From the NCBI GenBank assembly GCA_965249775.1, contig OZ252253.1, positions 3,286,001 to 3,350,000 on the forward strand: a stretch of DNA of 64,000 nucleotides, in the 5' to 3' direction. Below are positions 25,039 to 31,737 of the stretch, in pieces (the first letter of the stretch is position 1; each line of letters begins with the position of its first letter). Below the pieces are notes generated by a model that ran no database searches, was not told the origin of the DNA, and worked only from the letters and a program-made list of their open reading frames with translations. The DNA comes from UBA822 sp965249775 (GTDB taxonomy: Bacteria; Gemmatimonadota; Gemmatimonadetes; Longimicrobiales; Gaopeijiaceae). The position numbers were made by a program, and so were the translations under genes.

Positions 25039-26922
25039 ATGATCTATATTCCGCAAACCGTCTCCGAAAGCCGTGCGCTCCACAAAGCACGCCAGCGTGG
25101 AATCGTCCTACGCCTCGCGAAGGGCATCTTGACCGACGATTTTGACACACCACTGACGGAAATAGTAAAAGAGCAACTCCTCGGCATCCTTGGAGCCGCG
25201 TACCCGGATTGGTACGTGTCATACAGTACGGCGGCTCTTCGCCAAGACGTATCGGGAGTTGCCTTCTTGTCTGGCTTCAAGAGCACTCGGAAATCGATCG
25301 AGCTTCCAGGCGTGGAGGTGAAGCGACTCCCAGCCCTTCCGCATCCCGAGACGGTTGTTCTGCGCCTGGAGAAGCCCGTCGCGCGCGCGCTTAGTGCTGA
25401 ACCGTCCGAAGCTGAAGTTCGCGTGAGTTCGCCACTTCAGACCGTATTTGAGGTCTTGAATCGAGATGCTCGGCAACCGGAGCGCGGTCTGGATGATGGA
25501 GTTGTGCGGCAGTTGATCGAGGGGCTCTCTGAAACGGACCGCAGCAGGGCCGAGTCTTTCGCGCGTCGAAACGGGCTCGAACGAGAGTTTCAGAGATTTG
25601 AATTGTTAAGCCGTCCTATCCATCAAACCGTCCCTGGCGGCAGCGATGGGCTCGAAGTCTACTTCTATCACTATGAAGTGGGGCGCCTCGAGGCACTTCC
25701 TCACGGAGAATTTCGCTTCGGATACCACCCAGAGTGGAATATTGAACTCAGTGGTCTTCCGCTCCGGACAGAGGGGCCTGCCTACGAGGGTCCTGACCTG
25801 CCGGCCTTCTTCGACAACCTGCTTCCGGAGGGATGGTCGGAAGAGAAACTCAGGGCGGTTCACAAGATCGACCTAGAGGACACGTTTGGCCTGCTCCGAA
25901 CGACCCCCAGATACCTGAGCAACTTGACGTTGCGACCCGCGGGAACTTCGTCGACCGAGGTGGTCCTGGATTACCTCCAGACTGAGCTCAGCAAGGTGTC
26001 GAACGATCCCTGTGATGTAATGCCAATCGTTGAGACGATTGGTGGGGATCCTGACACGCGCCAACTCTGGGAAGAGCTACGCAAGCGAGGCGCGACACGC
26101 TTGTCCGGGGTTCAGCCAAAACTCCCAGTCCATCTCGAGGAGAGAGACGGGCGGCTCGAGGTGGATCTTGGAGGCCTCGACAAGACGACGAGACATATTC
26201 TCAAGCTACCGTCTCACGTGTACGCGGGACTTGTCGAAAACGAATGGGCTACCATGGAGTTAGCCCGGAGAGTTGGTTTAGATGTTGCGCAGGTGCGACG
26301 TGTGCAATTTCAGGACGGAAGTAAGCTGAAGGGGCCAGGACTGTTGGTCGAGCGATTCGACCTCCCCCGGTCTTTGGAGGATGCGGGGCGTTTGTCCTTA
26401 CTCGAGGATGGAGCCTCGCTTCTCGGCCTTTCTCGCACCGACAAGTACCGACCCTCGCTTGAGAAGGTGACTGAGTCGCTCCGTGGTCGGGGCCTCGACA
26501 CAGAGGGCTTGGGGCATTTCCTAGATCACGTGTCCTTTTCGTGGCTGGTTGGCAACGGTGACCTCCACGCCAAGAACCTGAGTGTGCTACACGAGATTGA
26601 GCCTGGGCAGTTTGGTAACCCTCCCTCCAAGGTGGGCGTGCGGTACAGCCCGCTCTACGATCTGATCAACACTCGAGTCGTTCTTCCTGGGGATCTGTTC
26701 GCCCTTCCGCTGAACGGCAAAGAGAACAATTTGCGGCTAGGCGATTTTCAGAAGCTGGCTGCGCGATGGGGCTTGCGTAGGGAGGTCAGTCGGGAGAGGG
26801 TAACCGACCTCGCTGACCGTATGTTGGCGCATGTCGACGATGTGCTGGAAAGCGCATCCCTGAGCGACGAAATGACAGAGTCGTATCGCAGAATAGTCGT
26901 AGAGAATGTGGGGGGGCTGTAG
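25039..26922 (+). CDS. AbiEi-like antitoxin region fused to a HipA Ser/Thr kinase toxin
   Basis: 627 aa from ATG 25039 (AAGTGGA 10 nt upstream; GTG 25024 and 25036 are alternatives). Residues 1-200 look like an AbiEi-type antitoxin: a winged-helix segment (ESRALHKARQRGIVLRLAKGILT), then WYVSYSTAAL and SSPLQTVFEVL. Residues 203-300 match the HipA N-terminal subdomain (FFDNLLPEGWSEEKLRA). Residues 350-600 match HipA_C with every key motif: SGVQPK loop (356-361), HILKLP, NE (401-402), VERFD (437-441), GNGDLHAKN with Asp508 and Asn513, and YDLINT with metal-binding Asp541. The kinase should be active; HipA proteins phosphorylate aminoacyl-tRNA synthetases to stop growth. No hipB-like gene is adjacent. 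Base composition is visibly AT-richer than the neighbours, and the gene splits an acyl-CoA cluster, suggesting acquisition. Confidence 0.78.
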   Translation: MIYIPQTVSESRALHKARQRGIVLRLAKGILTDDFDTPLTEIVKEQLLGILGAAYPDWYVSYSTAALRQDVSGVAFLSGFKSTRKSIELPGVEVKRLPALPHPETVVLRLEKPVARALSAEPSEAEVRVSSPLQTVFEVLNRDARQPERGLDDGVVRQLIEGLSETDRSRAESFARRNGLEREFQRFELLSRPIHQTVPGGSDGLEVYFYHYEVGRLEALPHGEFRFGYHPEWNIELSGLPLRTEGPAYEGPDLPAFFDNLLPEGWSEEKLRAVHKIDLEDTFGLLRTTPRYLSNLTLRPAGTSSTEVVLDYLQTELSKVSNDPCDVMPIVETIGGDPDTRQLWEELRKRGATRLSGVQPKLPVHLEERDGRLEVDLGGLDKTTRHILKLPSHVYAGLVENEWATMELARRVGLDVAQVRRVQFQDGSKLKGPGLLVERFDLPRSLEDAGRLSLLEDGASLLGLSRTDKYRPSLEKVTESLRGRGLDTEGLGHFLDHVSFSWLVGNGDLHAKNLSVLHEIEPGQFGNPPSKVGVRYSPLYDLINTRVVLPGDLFALPLNGKENNLRLGDFQKLAARWGLRREVSRERVTDLADRMLAHVDDVLESASLSDEMTESYRRIVVENVGGL

Positions 26923-26982
26923 GCGAAGTGTTCGTCGGAGAGCAACCAGCGGAGTGATGCGCCAGTATGCCAGTTAGAAACC

Positions 26983-27762
26983 ATGCGACTTAGAGACAAA
27001 GTTGCCGTCGTGACGGGCGGTGCACACGGAATCGGGCGAGCCCTGGCGAGACGGTTCAAGTCGGAAGGCGCGCGTATGGTCGTGGTGGTGGACCAGGACG
27101 TCGACGGCGCGAACGCGGTGGCCGGGGAGATCGGCGGGGTGGGCATGGGTGCCGACGTCGCTGCCGAGGAGGACATCATCAGGGTGATCGGCGAGATCGA
27201 GCGGCAGTTCGGCCAGATCGACCTGTTCTGCTCCAACGCCGGAATCTTCTGCGAGGATCCATCGACGGCCGCCTCCACGTCGAGCGAGCTGTGGGACAGG
27301 ATGTGGAGCGTCAACGTCATGGCGCACGTCTACGCCGCGAGGGCAGCGCTGCCGGCGATGCTCGAGCGGGGCGACGGGTACTTCCTCAATACCCTGTCTG
27401 CCGCGGGGGTCCTCAGCCACCCGAGCTCCGCCCCATACGCGACAACCAAGCATGCCGCACTGGGGTTCGCCGAGTCGCTCGCCATCGCGCATGGAGACGA
27501 GGGCATCAGGGTGTCGGTGATCTGCCCGCAGGCGGTGCGTACGGCCATGCTCGGCGATCTCGAAGACGGCGGGGTCCAGGGAGGCGACGGAGTGCTCGAG
27601 CCCGAGGACGTCGCCCAGAGCGTCATCGAAGCGCTCGAAGATGAGCGTTTTCTCGTGTTGCCGCATCCGGAAGTGCTCGAGTACATGCGCCGCAAGACGT
27701 CCGACTACGATCGATGGCTCAAGGGCATGCGGAGACTGCGGGCGCGTTTCCCGGCGAGCTGA
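26983..27762 (+). CDS. Short-chain dehydrogenase/reductase
   Basis: 259 aa. TGGAHGIG (about 10-17), VVVDQDV with an acidic residue after beta-2 (NAD preference), SNAGIF in place of NNAG, Ser in TLSAAGVL, and YATTK are present. The C-terminus is extended with DRWLKGMRRLRARF, seen in SDRs linked to fatty-acid or xenobiotic catabolism. The stop is followed after 2 nt by the next ATG (TGAGCATG), so the two are coupled. It likely oxidises the hydroxyacyl-CoA produced by the MaoC hydratase; this is context inference. Confidence 0.83.
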   Translation: MRLRDKVAVVTGGAHGIGRALARRFKSEGARMVVVVDQDVDGANAVAGEIGGVGMGADVAAEEDIIRVIGEIERQFGQIDLFCSNAGIFCEDPSTAASTSSELWDRMWSVNVMAHVYAARAALPAMLERGDGYFLNTLSAAGVLSHPSSAPYATTKHAALGFAESLAIAHGDEGIRVSVICPQAVRTAMLGDLEDGGVQGGDGVLEPEDVAQSVIEALEDERFLVLPHPEVLEYMRRKTSDYDRWLKGMRRLRARFPAS

Positions 27763-27764
27763 GC

Positions 27765-28823
27765 ATGGACTTCACCAATCCGACCATCAGCGTGCGGGAG
27801 GGAGAGGAGATCGACGAGACCCGCGTCCATGAGTTCCTGAAAGAGAGGATCCCGGGACTCGAGGGCGACATGAGCATCCTCCAGTTTCCGAACGGCGCCT
27901 CGAATCTCACGTACCTGCTGGTCTTCGATGACCGGGAGCTCGTCCTGAGGCGTCCACCGCACGGCACCAAGGCGAAGTCGGCTCACGACATGTCCCGGGA
28001 GTATCGTGTGCTCAGCGGCCTGCAGAAGGACTATCCGCACGTGCCCGAGGTGCTGCTGTACACGGACGACGAGTCCATCATCGGGAGCGAGTTCTACGTC
28101 ATGGAGCGCGTGGTGGGGAACCTCGTCCTGCGGGATTTCCCGCCGGAATGGGGCTTCGGCGCCGAGGACTGTCGAAAGTTCTGCCTGGGGTTCCTCGATC
28201 GCCTGATCGAGCTGCACCAGGTGGACTACCGGGCGATCGGGCTCGAGAACCTCGGAAGGCCCGAGGGCTACGCCACGCGGCAGATTCTCGGCTGGAACAA
28301 GCGCTACGTGAATGCACGAACCGACGACGCGCCCGATTGCGAAGTGGTTCGCAACTGGCTAGAGGAAAGGATCCCGTCGGAGAGTGGCGCCTGCGTCATC
28401 CATGGTGACTTCCGGATCGACAACCTGATCGTCGATGCGGCGGACCGGTTCAACATTGTCGCGGTGCTCGATTGGGAGATGGCCACGCTCGGGGATCCCC
28501 TGATGGACCTCGGCAACACCCTGGCCTACTGGATCCAGGCCGACGACGCTCCGGGGCTCCTCTCCATGCGCAAGCAGCCCAGCAACGCTCCTGGCATGCT
28601 AACGCGCGATGAGATGGCTGCGTATTACGCCGAGCGCACGGGCGCGGAAATCGGCAACTTCGATTTCTACCTGGTCTACGGCGTCTTCCGTCTGGCCGTG
28701 ATTCTTCAACAGATCTACTACCGGTACTATCACGGTCAGACGAAGGACGAGCGTTTCGCGGTGATGATCGACCAGGTGAGGGAGCTGGAGCAGAGGTGTT
28801 TGGGGATTATCGGGGCCACCTGA
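27765..28823 (+). CDS. APH-family phosphotransferase, ACAD10/11 kinase-domain type
   Basis: 352 aa. FPNGASNLTYLLVFDDRELVLRRPP (glycine loop and Lys/Arg strand), SEFYVMERVVGN, catalytic loop HGDFRIDNLIV and metal loop LDWEMATLGDPLMDLG define the phosphotransferase family next to acyl-CoA dehydrogenases. In animal ACAD10/11 the equivalent domain phosphorylates 4-hydroxyacyl-CoAs, which then enter beta-oxidation. Here the separate acyl-CoA dehydrogenase (23131) could be its partner, making a 4-hydroxy-acid pathway plausible. Despite the APH name, antibiotic resistance is unlikely. Confidence 0.82.
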   Translation: MDFTNPTISVREGEEIDETRVHEFLKERIPGLEGDMSILQFPNGASNLTYLLVFDDRELVLRRPPHGTKAKSAHDMSREYRVLSGLQKDYPHVPEVLLYTDDESIIGSEFYVMERVVGNLVLRDFPPEWGFGAEDCRKFCLGFLDRLIELHQVDYRAIGLENLGRPEGYATRQILGWNKRYVNARTDDAPDCEVVRNWLEERIPSESGACVIHGDFRIDNLIVDAADRFNIVAVLDWEMATLGDPLMDLGNTLAYWIQADDAPGLLSMRKQPSNAPGMLTRDEMAAYYAERTGAEIGNFDFYLVYGVFRLAVILQQIYYRYYHGQTKDERFAVMIDQVRELEQRCLGIIGAT

Positions 28824-28889
28824 TACCGACCACCTCACGACGGCCGATTCAGATCTTGTCGAGCCCCGATACGGAGGCGAGCTTTCATC

Positions 28890-29105
28890 ATGGCTTCGCG
28901 AATTGACTTGTCCGGGCTGAGTCCCGCCGAACGGCTCTCGTTGATCGACGATCTTTGGGAGAGCCTGTCTGACGAGGAGGCGCTCCCGATTTCACCGTCA
29001 CTCGGTCGTGAGCTGGATCGTCGCGTGGAGGAAGCGCAGCGAAGCCCCGAAGAGGGTCGGTCGTGGGAAGCGATACGTTCAGACCTCGAGGGGCGCAACG
29101 GCTGA
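28890..29105 (+). CDS. Addiction-module antitoxin (TIGR02574 / PF09720 type)
   Basis: 71 aa. The sequence LSGLSPAERLSLIDDLWESLSDEE, then SLGRELDRRVEEAQRSPEEGRSWEAIRSDLEG, is the standard form of the putative addiction-module component family, whose C-terminal helix neutralises a ParE/RelE toxin. Its TGA is followed immediately by the GTG of the toxin gene (TGAGTG), giving a two-gene operon. Confidence 0.85.
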   Translation: MASRIDLSGLSPAERLSLIDDLWESLSDEEALPISPSLGRELDRRVEEAQRSPEEGRSWEAIRSDLEGRNG

Positions 29106-29399
29106 GTGCGACGGCTCATTGTCCGGTCAGTTGCGGCGGCCGAGATCGAACGAGCCCACCTATGGTACGCCGAGCGGTCATCGGATGCAGCTCGTCATTT
29201 CTTAGACGAGATCGACGTCATCCTTGGCCGAGTCGTTGAGAATTCGGACCAGTACCCCCAAGTCCGGCCGCATCTCCGTCGCGCCAGAATGCCGAGCTTT
29301 CCGTATGGCATTTACTTCACCATCGTTGGGGACATCGTCAGCGTAGTCGCCGTCGTACATGCTCGACGTCATCCTCAAAGGTGGTCGAACAGGTCGTGA
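29106..29399 (+). CDS. ParE/RelE-superfamily toxin
   Basis: 97 aa, GTG start directly after the antitoxin stop. The ParE-type pattern is present: AAAEIERAHLWYAERSSDAARHFLDEID, VVENSDQYPQV, RRARMPSFPYGIYFTIVGDIVSVVAVVHARRHPQRW. The C-terminal HARRHPQRW stretch matches ParE toxins (gyrase poisons) paired with PF09720 antitoxins, though RelE-type ribonuclease activity cannot be ruled out by eye. The fold is complete, so the module should be functional. Confidence 0.83.
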   Translation: MRRLIVRSVAAAEIERAHLWYAERSSDAARHFLDEIDVILGRVVENSDQYPQVRPHLRRARMPSFPYGIYFTIVGDIVSVVAVVHARRHPQRWSNRS

Positions 29400-29479
29400 G
29401 GCCTAGCTCCTCAAGCAGCGCAGAGGTACCTGGCGATCATAGATGTCGGTAAAGCTGCCAGCGACATGGGAGGTGTGGG

Positions 29480-30514
29480 ATGGTCAACCGAACGCCAGTC
29501 ATCCTGGTTTTCGCGTTCTCTCAGCTCATCCCTGGCTCCGTGTGGGCGCAAGGTTACTTCATGGAGGACTTTCAGTACTTCAAGCCGATCATCGCGGACG
29601 TTCGTGCCTCGCATAATCACCTCCGGCTCTACCGAGCGGGTGAGGTCCCATTCTCGAATTCGACCTCTCAGGGCGATCACTGGTTTGTAGACGCCAGCTT
29701 CGGCGAGCGTTTCCACTTTCTTGGCTACAATCTTCCGACCACGAATCAAGAGCCATTTCGAACTCCCGGGGCGTCCATTTTTGTTGAGGGAGCATCCCAT
29801 TTGCTCTTGGACCTCAACACAGAGTCGAAGGACGTGATCAACGCAGACTATCGGATTGGTCTGGGTGCGGCGGCGAGGGTGCCATTCGCTCGTTTTCTCG
29901 CCTTTCGCTACAGGTTTTTCCACGAGAGTGCCCACATCGGGGACGAGTACGCCCTCTTCGCGTCTCGGCAGCCGAGTTTTCGCAGGTACAATGTGAGCTA
30001 CGAAGCGCATGAGCTCTACACGGCCGTCGATCACCGTGCGTCGCAGTCCGGATCCGGACTACCTCAATCGCGAATATCCTACATGCGGGCCTACGCAGGC
30101 TTCCGGCGTCTTAACACTGATCGTTACGATGGGTTCACTGGTCTGTTTGAGCCGGCTAGTCCAGTTCGTCTCGAAAGTCAAAACGAGTACCACGTTGGTG
30201 GCGAACTGTACTTTCGAGGCTGGCAAGCCCCTGAGCAGCGTCCAGACGCAAGTTGGTGGTCACAACTATTCGCGTTCCAAAACTTGGTCGTCGCAGCGGA
30301 TTTCAAGCGAGAGAATCTGTACGATTCACTGGAACCGGACCGGGTGTGGAGCGTCAACGTCGTCTTGGGGCTGATCTACGGGGAAAGCTTCGGCGCGACC
30401 GGGCAACGGACGCTGCGATATGAGGTCAGCTACTACAACGGAGTTAATCCGCACGGGCAGTTCCGGCAGGATAAGGTGACGTACGTGGGGCTGAATTTCG
30501 TAATCGATTTCTAG
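29480..30514 (+). CDS. DUF1207-type outer-membrane/secreted protein
   Basis: 344 aa. Signal peptide MVNRTPVILVFAFSQLIPGSVWAQ. Amphipathic strands alternate throughout, with the DUF1207 hallmark FHESAHIGDEYALF (about 150-163) and a terminal aromatic strand VTYVGLNFVIDF, as in outer-membrane beta-barrels. Function of the family is unknown. Codon use is less GC-rich than the catabolic genes around it. It is preceded by the ParE pair but has its own 80-nt leader. Confidence 0.72.
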   Translation: MVNRTPVILVFAFSQLIPGSVWAQGYFMEDFQYFKPIIADVRASHNHLRLYRAGEVPFSNSTSQGDHWFVDASFGERFHFLGYNLPTTNQEPFRTPGASIFVEGASHLLLDLNTESKDVINADYRIGLGAAARVPFARFLAFRYRFFHESAHIGDEYALFASRQPSFRRYNVSYEAHELYTAVDHRASQSGSGLPQSRISYMRAYAGFRRLNTDRYDGFTGLFEPASPVRLESQNEYHVGGELYFRGWQAPEQRPDASWWSQLFAFQNLVVAADFKRENLYDSLEPDRVWSVNVVLGLIYGESFGATGQRTLRYEVSYYNGVNPHGQFRQDKVTYVGLNFVIDF

Positions 30515-30572
30515 TTCTGAGATCAGAGGGGAGCAGACATCAGCCCCACTTGTGTAACTCGACCGGCGACTC

Positions 30573-30587
30573 TACCGTACAACGGTA
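30573..30587. promoter_or_regulatory. PadR-type operator, 15-bp palindrome
   Basis: TACCGT-ACA-ACGGTA is a perfect palindrome with 3-bp spacer, 31 nt before the padR-like ATG. The same pattern recurs at 31681-31710 before the lipoprotein nuclease gene. I infer autoregulation by the adjacent PadR. Confidence 0.65.
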
Positions 30588-30618
30588 TACTGCCGCTTCT
30601 TGCTCAATCGAGGCAGAC

Positions 30619-31005
30619 ATGAGCAAAGCTCCAGCTCCGGAATCCCACCCTCCCCTCTCGGTTCCCGTGAACCAGATCCTCTTGTCGCTAGCCGGCAGGG
30701 ACCAGCACGGATACTCGATCATCCAGGACATCCGAGAGCGGACGGGGGGTGACGTGGAGCTCACCGCGAGCACGCTCTACGGTGCGCTCTCCCGCATGCT
30801 GGAAGACCAACTCATCGGAGAGGTGAAGGACCCAAAGCCGGAGCCTGAGGACTGGGACAGCCGGCGGCGCTACTACCGCGTCACGGAGTACGGGCGTGAG
30901 GTGGCCCGGGCCGAGGCTCAGCGCCTCTCGCGCACGCTCGACCAAGCTCGGGAAAGGGGGTTGGGGCCCGAGCCGGCTCCGCAGGTGCAGAAAGGCAAGG
31001 CCTGA
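30619..31005 (+). CDS. PadR-family transcriptional regulator
   Basis: 128 aa from ATG 30619. VNQILLSLAGRDQHGYSIIQDIRERTGGDVELTASTLYGALSRMLEDQLI is the PadR winged helix (about 17-67), followed by DSRRRYYRVTEYGREVARAEAQRLSRTLDQARERGL (wing and dimer helix). In Gemmatimonadota such PadRs usually precede ADOP-type ABC permease genes and respond to envelope stress or drugs. Here only fragments of such a permease follow. The stop overlaps the next ATG (TGATG). Confidence 0.88.
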   Translation: MSKAPAPESHPPLSVPVNQILLSLAGRDQHGYSIIQDIRERTGGDVELTASTLYGALSRMLEDQLIGEVKDPKPEPEDWDSRRRYYRVTEYGREVARAEAQRLSRTLDQARERGLGPEPAPQVQKGKA

Positions 31006-31133
31006 TGAGCGCAGGGGTCCCAGAGATGGCGCTCTATCGGAAGCTCGTCCGATTCCTGCTCCCGGCTACTTCGGCCCTTTTTGACGGAGGCAGGTCATCC
31101 AAGACCGCCAGCCTGAGGCCGGTGACTACGTAA
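31005..31133 (+). pseudogene. Truncated N-terminus of an ADOP-type ABC permease, remnant 1
   Basis: A 42-codon frame overlapping the padR stop. MALYRKLVRFLLPA matches the cytoplasmic head of ADOP/MacB-like permeases (LYRxLVRxLLPAxFRERY) and the second remnant at 31363. After Ala21 the frame runs into unrelated sequence and stops at 31133. The permease body is missing. Confidence 0.65.
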
Positions 31134-31148
31134 TCTCACGCCCACCGT

Positions 31149-31164
31149 TACGTCATCTGACGTA
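31149..31164. promoter_or_regulatory. 16-bp palindrome before the decayed PadR copy
   Basis: TACGTCA-TC-TGACGTA is a perfect inverted repeat. It sits about 79 nt before the start of the decayed second padR copy, at the position where the intact padR has its operator, so it may be a diverged operator. Confidence 0.4.
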
Positions 31165-31242
31165 TTAAGAGTTCTCCGGGTCCGCGCCAACTTGTCACCG
31201 AGCGCTTTTTCAGGTCGGAACCCCACGACGTGGGAGGTCATG

Positions 31243-31362
31243 ATGAGCACGAGAGTCCCTTGGCACGGCAAGGACGTCCGAGAGCGGACTGAGGGTGGCG
31301 CGATACGGGGAGCACGGTCTACGGTGCACTCTGTCGCGCGCAGGGAAGCCAAGGGCGAAGGC
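31243..31362 (+). pseudogene. Decayed second PadR copy
   Basis: The DNA from about 31267 aligns with the intact padR: GTCCGAGAGCGGACTGAGGG against ATCCGAGAGCGGACGGGGGG, then AGCACGgTCTACGGTGCaCTC against the ASTLYGAL codons. Large parts before and after are deleted, including most of the winged helix and all of the dimer helix. It reads open into the next fragment but cannot make a PadR fold. Confidence 0.65.
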
Positions 31363-31635
31363 ATGAGAGCTGCGGCCCCGGGGACGGCGTTATATCGGAG
31401 GCTCGTCAGATTCCTCCTCCCCGCCCATTTCCGGGAGCGCTATCTGGAGGAGCTGGTTTGGGTCTTCAGCGAGCTCTCGATGGAGGCTCGCACCCGGAAC
31501 GGGTTCCGAGGTGGGCTGACGATCTGGCTACGTGAGATGCCGGCGCTGCTGCGGTTGACCTGGAGAGTGAGGAGGGGAGGCGACGTGCCTGGTGCGGAGG
31601 AGCCGGCCGGGCGGAACCAGGCACTTCGGCGCTGA
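31363..31635 (+). pseudogene. N-terminal domain of an ADOP-type permease without the permease, remnant 2
   Basis: 90 aa: ALYRRLVRFLLPAHFRERYLEELVWVFSELSMEARTRNGFRGGLTIWLREMPALLRLTW is the whole cytoplasmic head that normally precedes the MacB-like membrane domains in ADOP loci. The frame stops after RRGGDVPGAEEPAGRNQALRR and no permease follows; the next gene is an unrelated lipoprotein. It could be a split-domain gene, but loss of the permease is simpler. With the fragments at 31005 and 31243 it makes a tandem decayed padR-permease module. Confidence 0.6.
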
Positions 31636-31680
31636 CGGCCTGCCCCGATTATCCCTCTTGCGGATCTTGACCGCACACTA

Positions 31681-31710
31681 TACCGTATTGAGGTATACCG
31701 TTATACGGTA
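31681..31710. promoter_or_regulatory. Two abutting PadR-type operator boxes
   Basis: Box 1, 31681-31695, TACCGT-ATT-GAGGTA (one mismatch); box 2, 31696-31710, TACCGT-TAT-ACGGTA (perfect). They match the single box before padR (30573) and lie 28 nt before the lipoprotein nuclease/phosphatase ATG, where they would overlap its promoter. Confidence 0.65.
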
Positions 31711-31737
31711 GTCACAGTCAACTAGGAGGACCTGGAA

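Noticed and set aside
27765..28823. Aminoglycoside phosphotransferase (resistance gene)
   Set aside because: Motifs and neighbours match the ACAD10/11-associated kinase family, not resistance enzymes.
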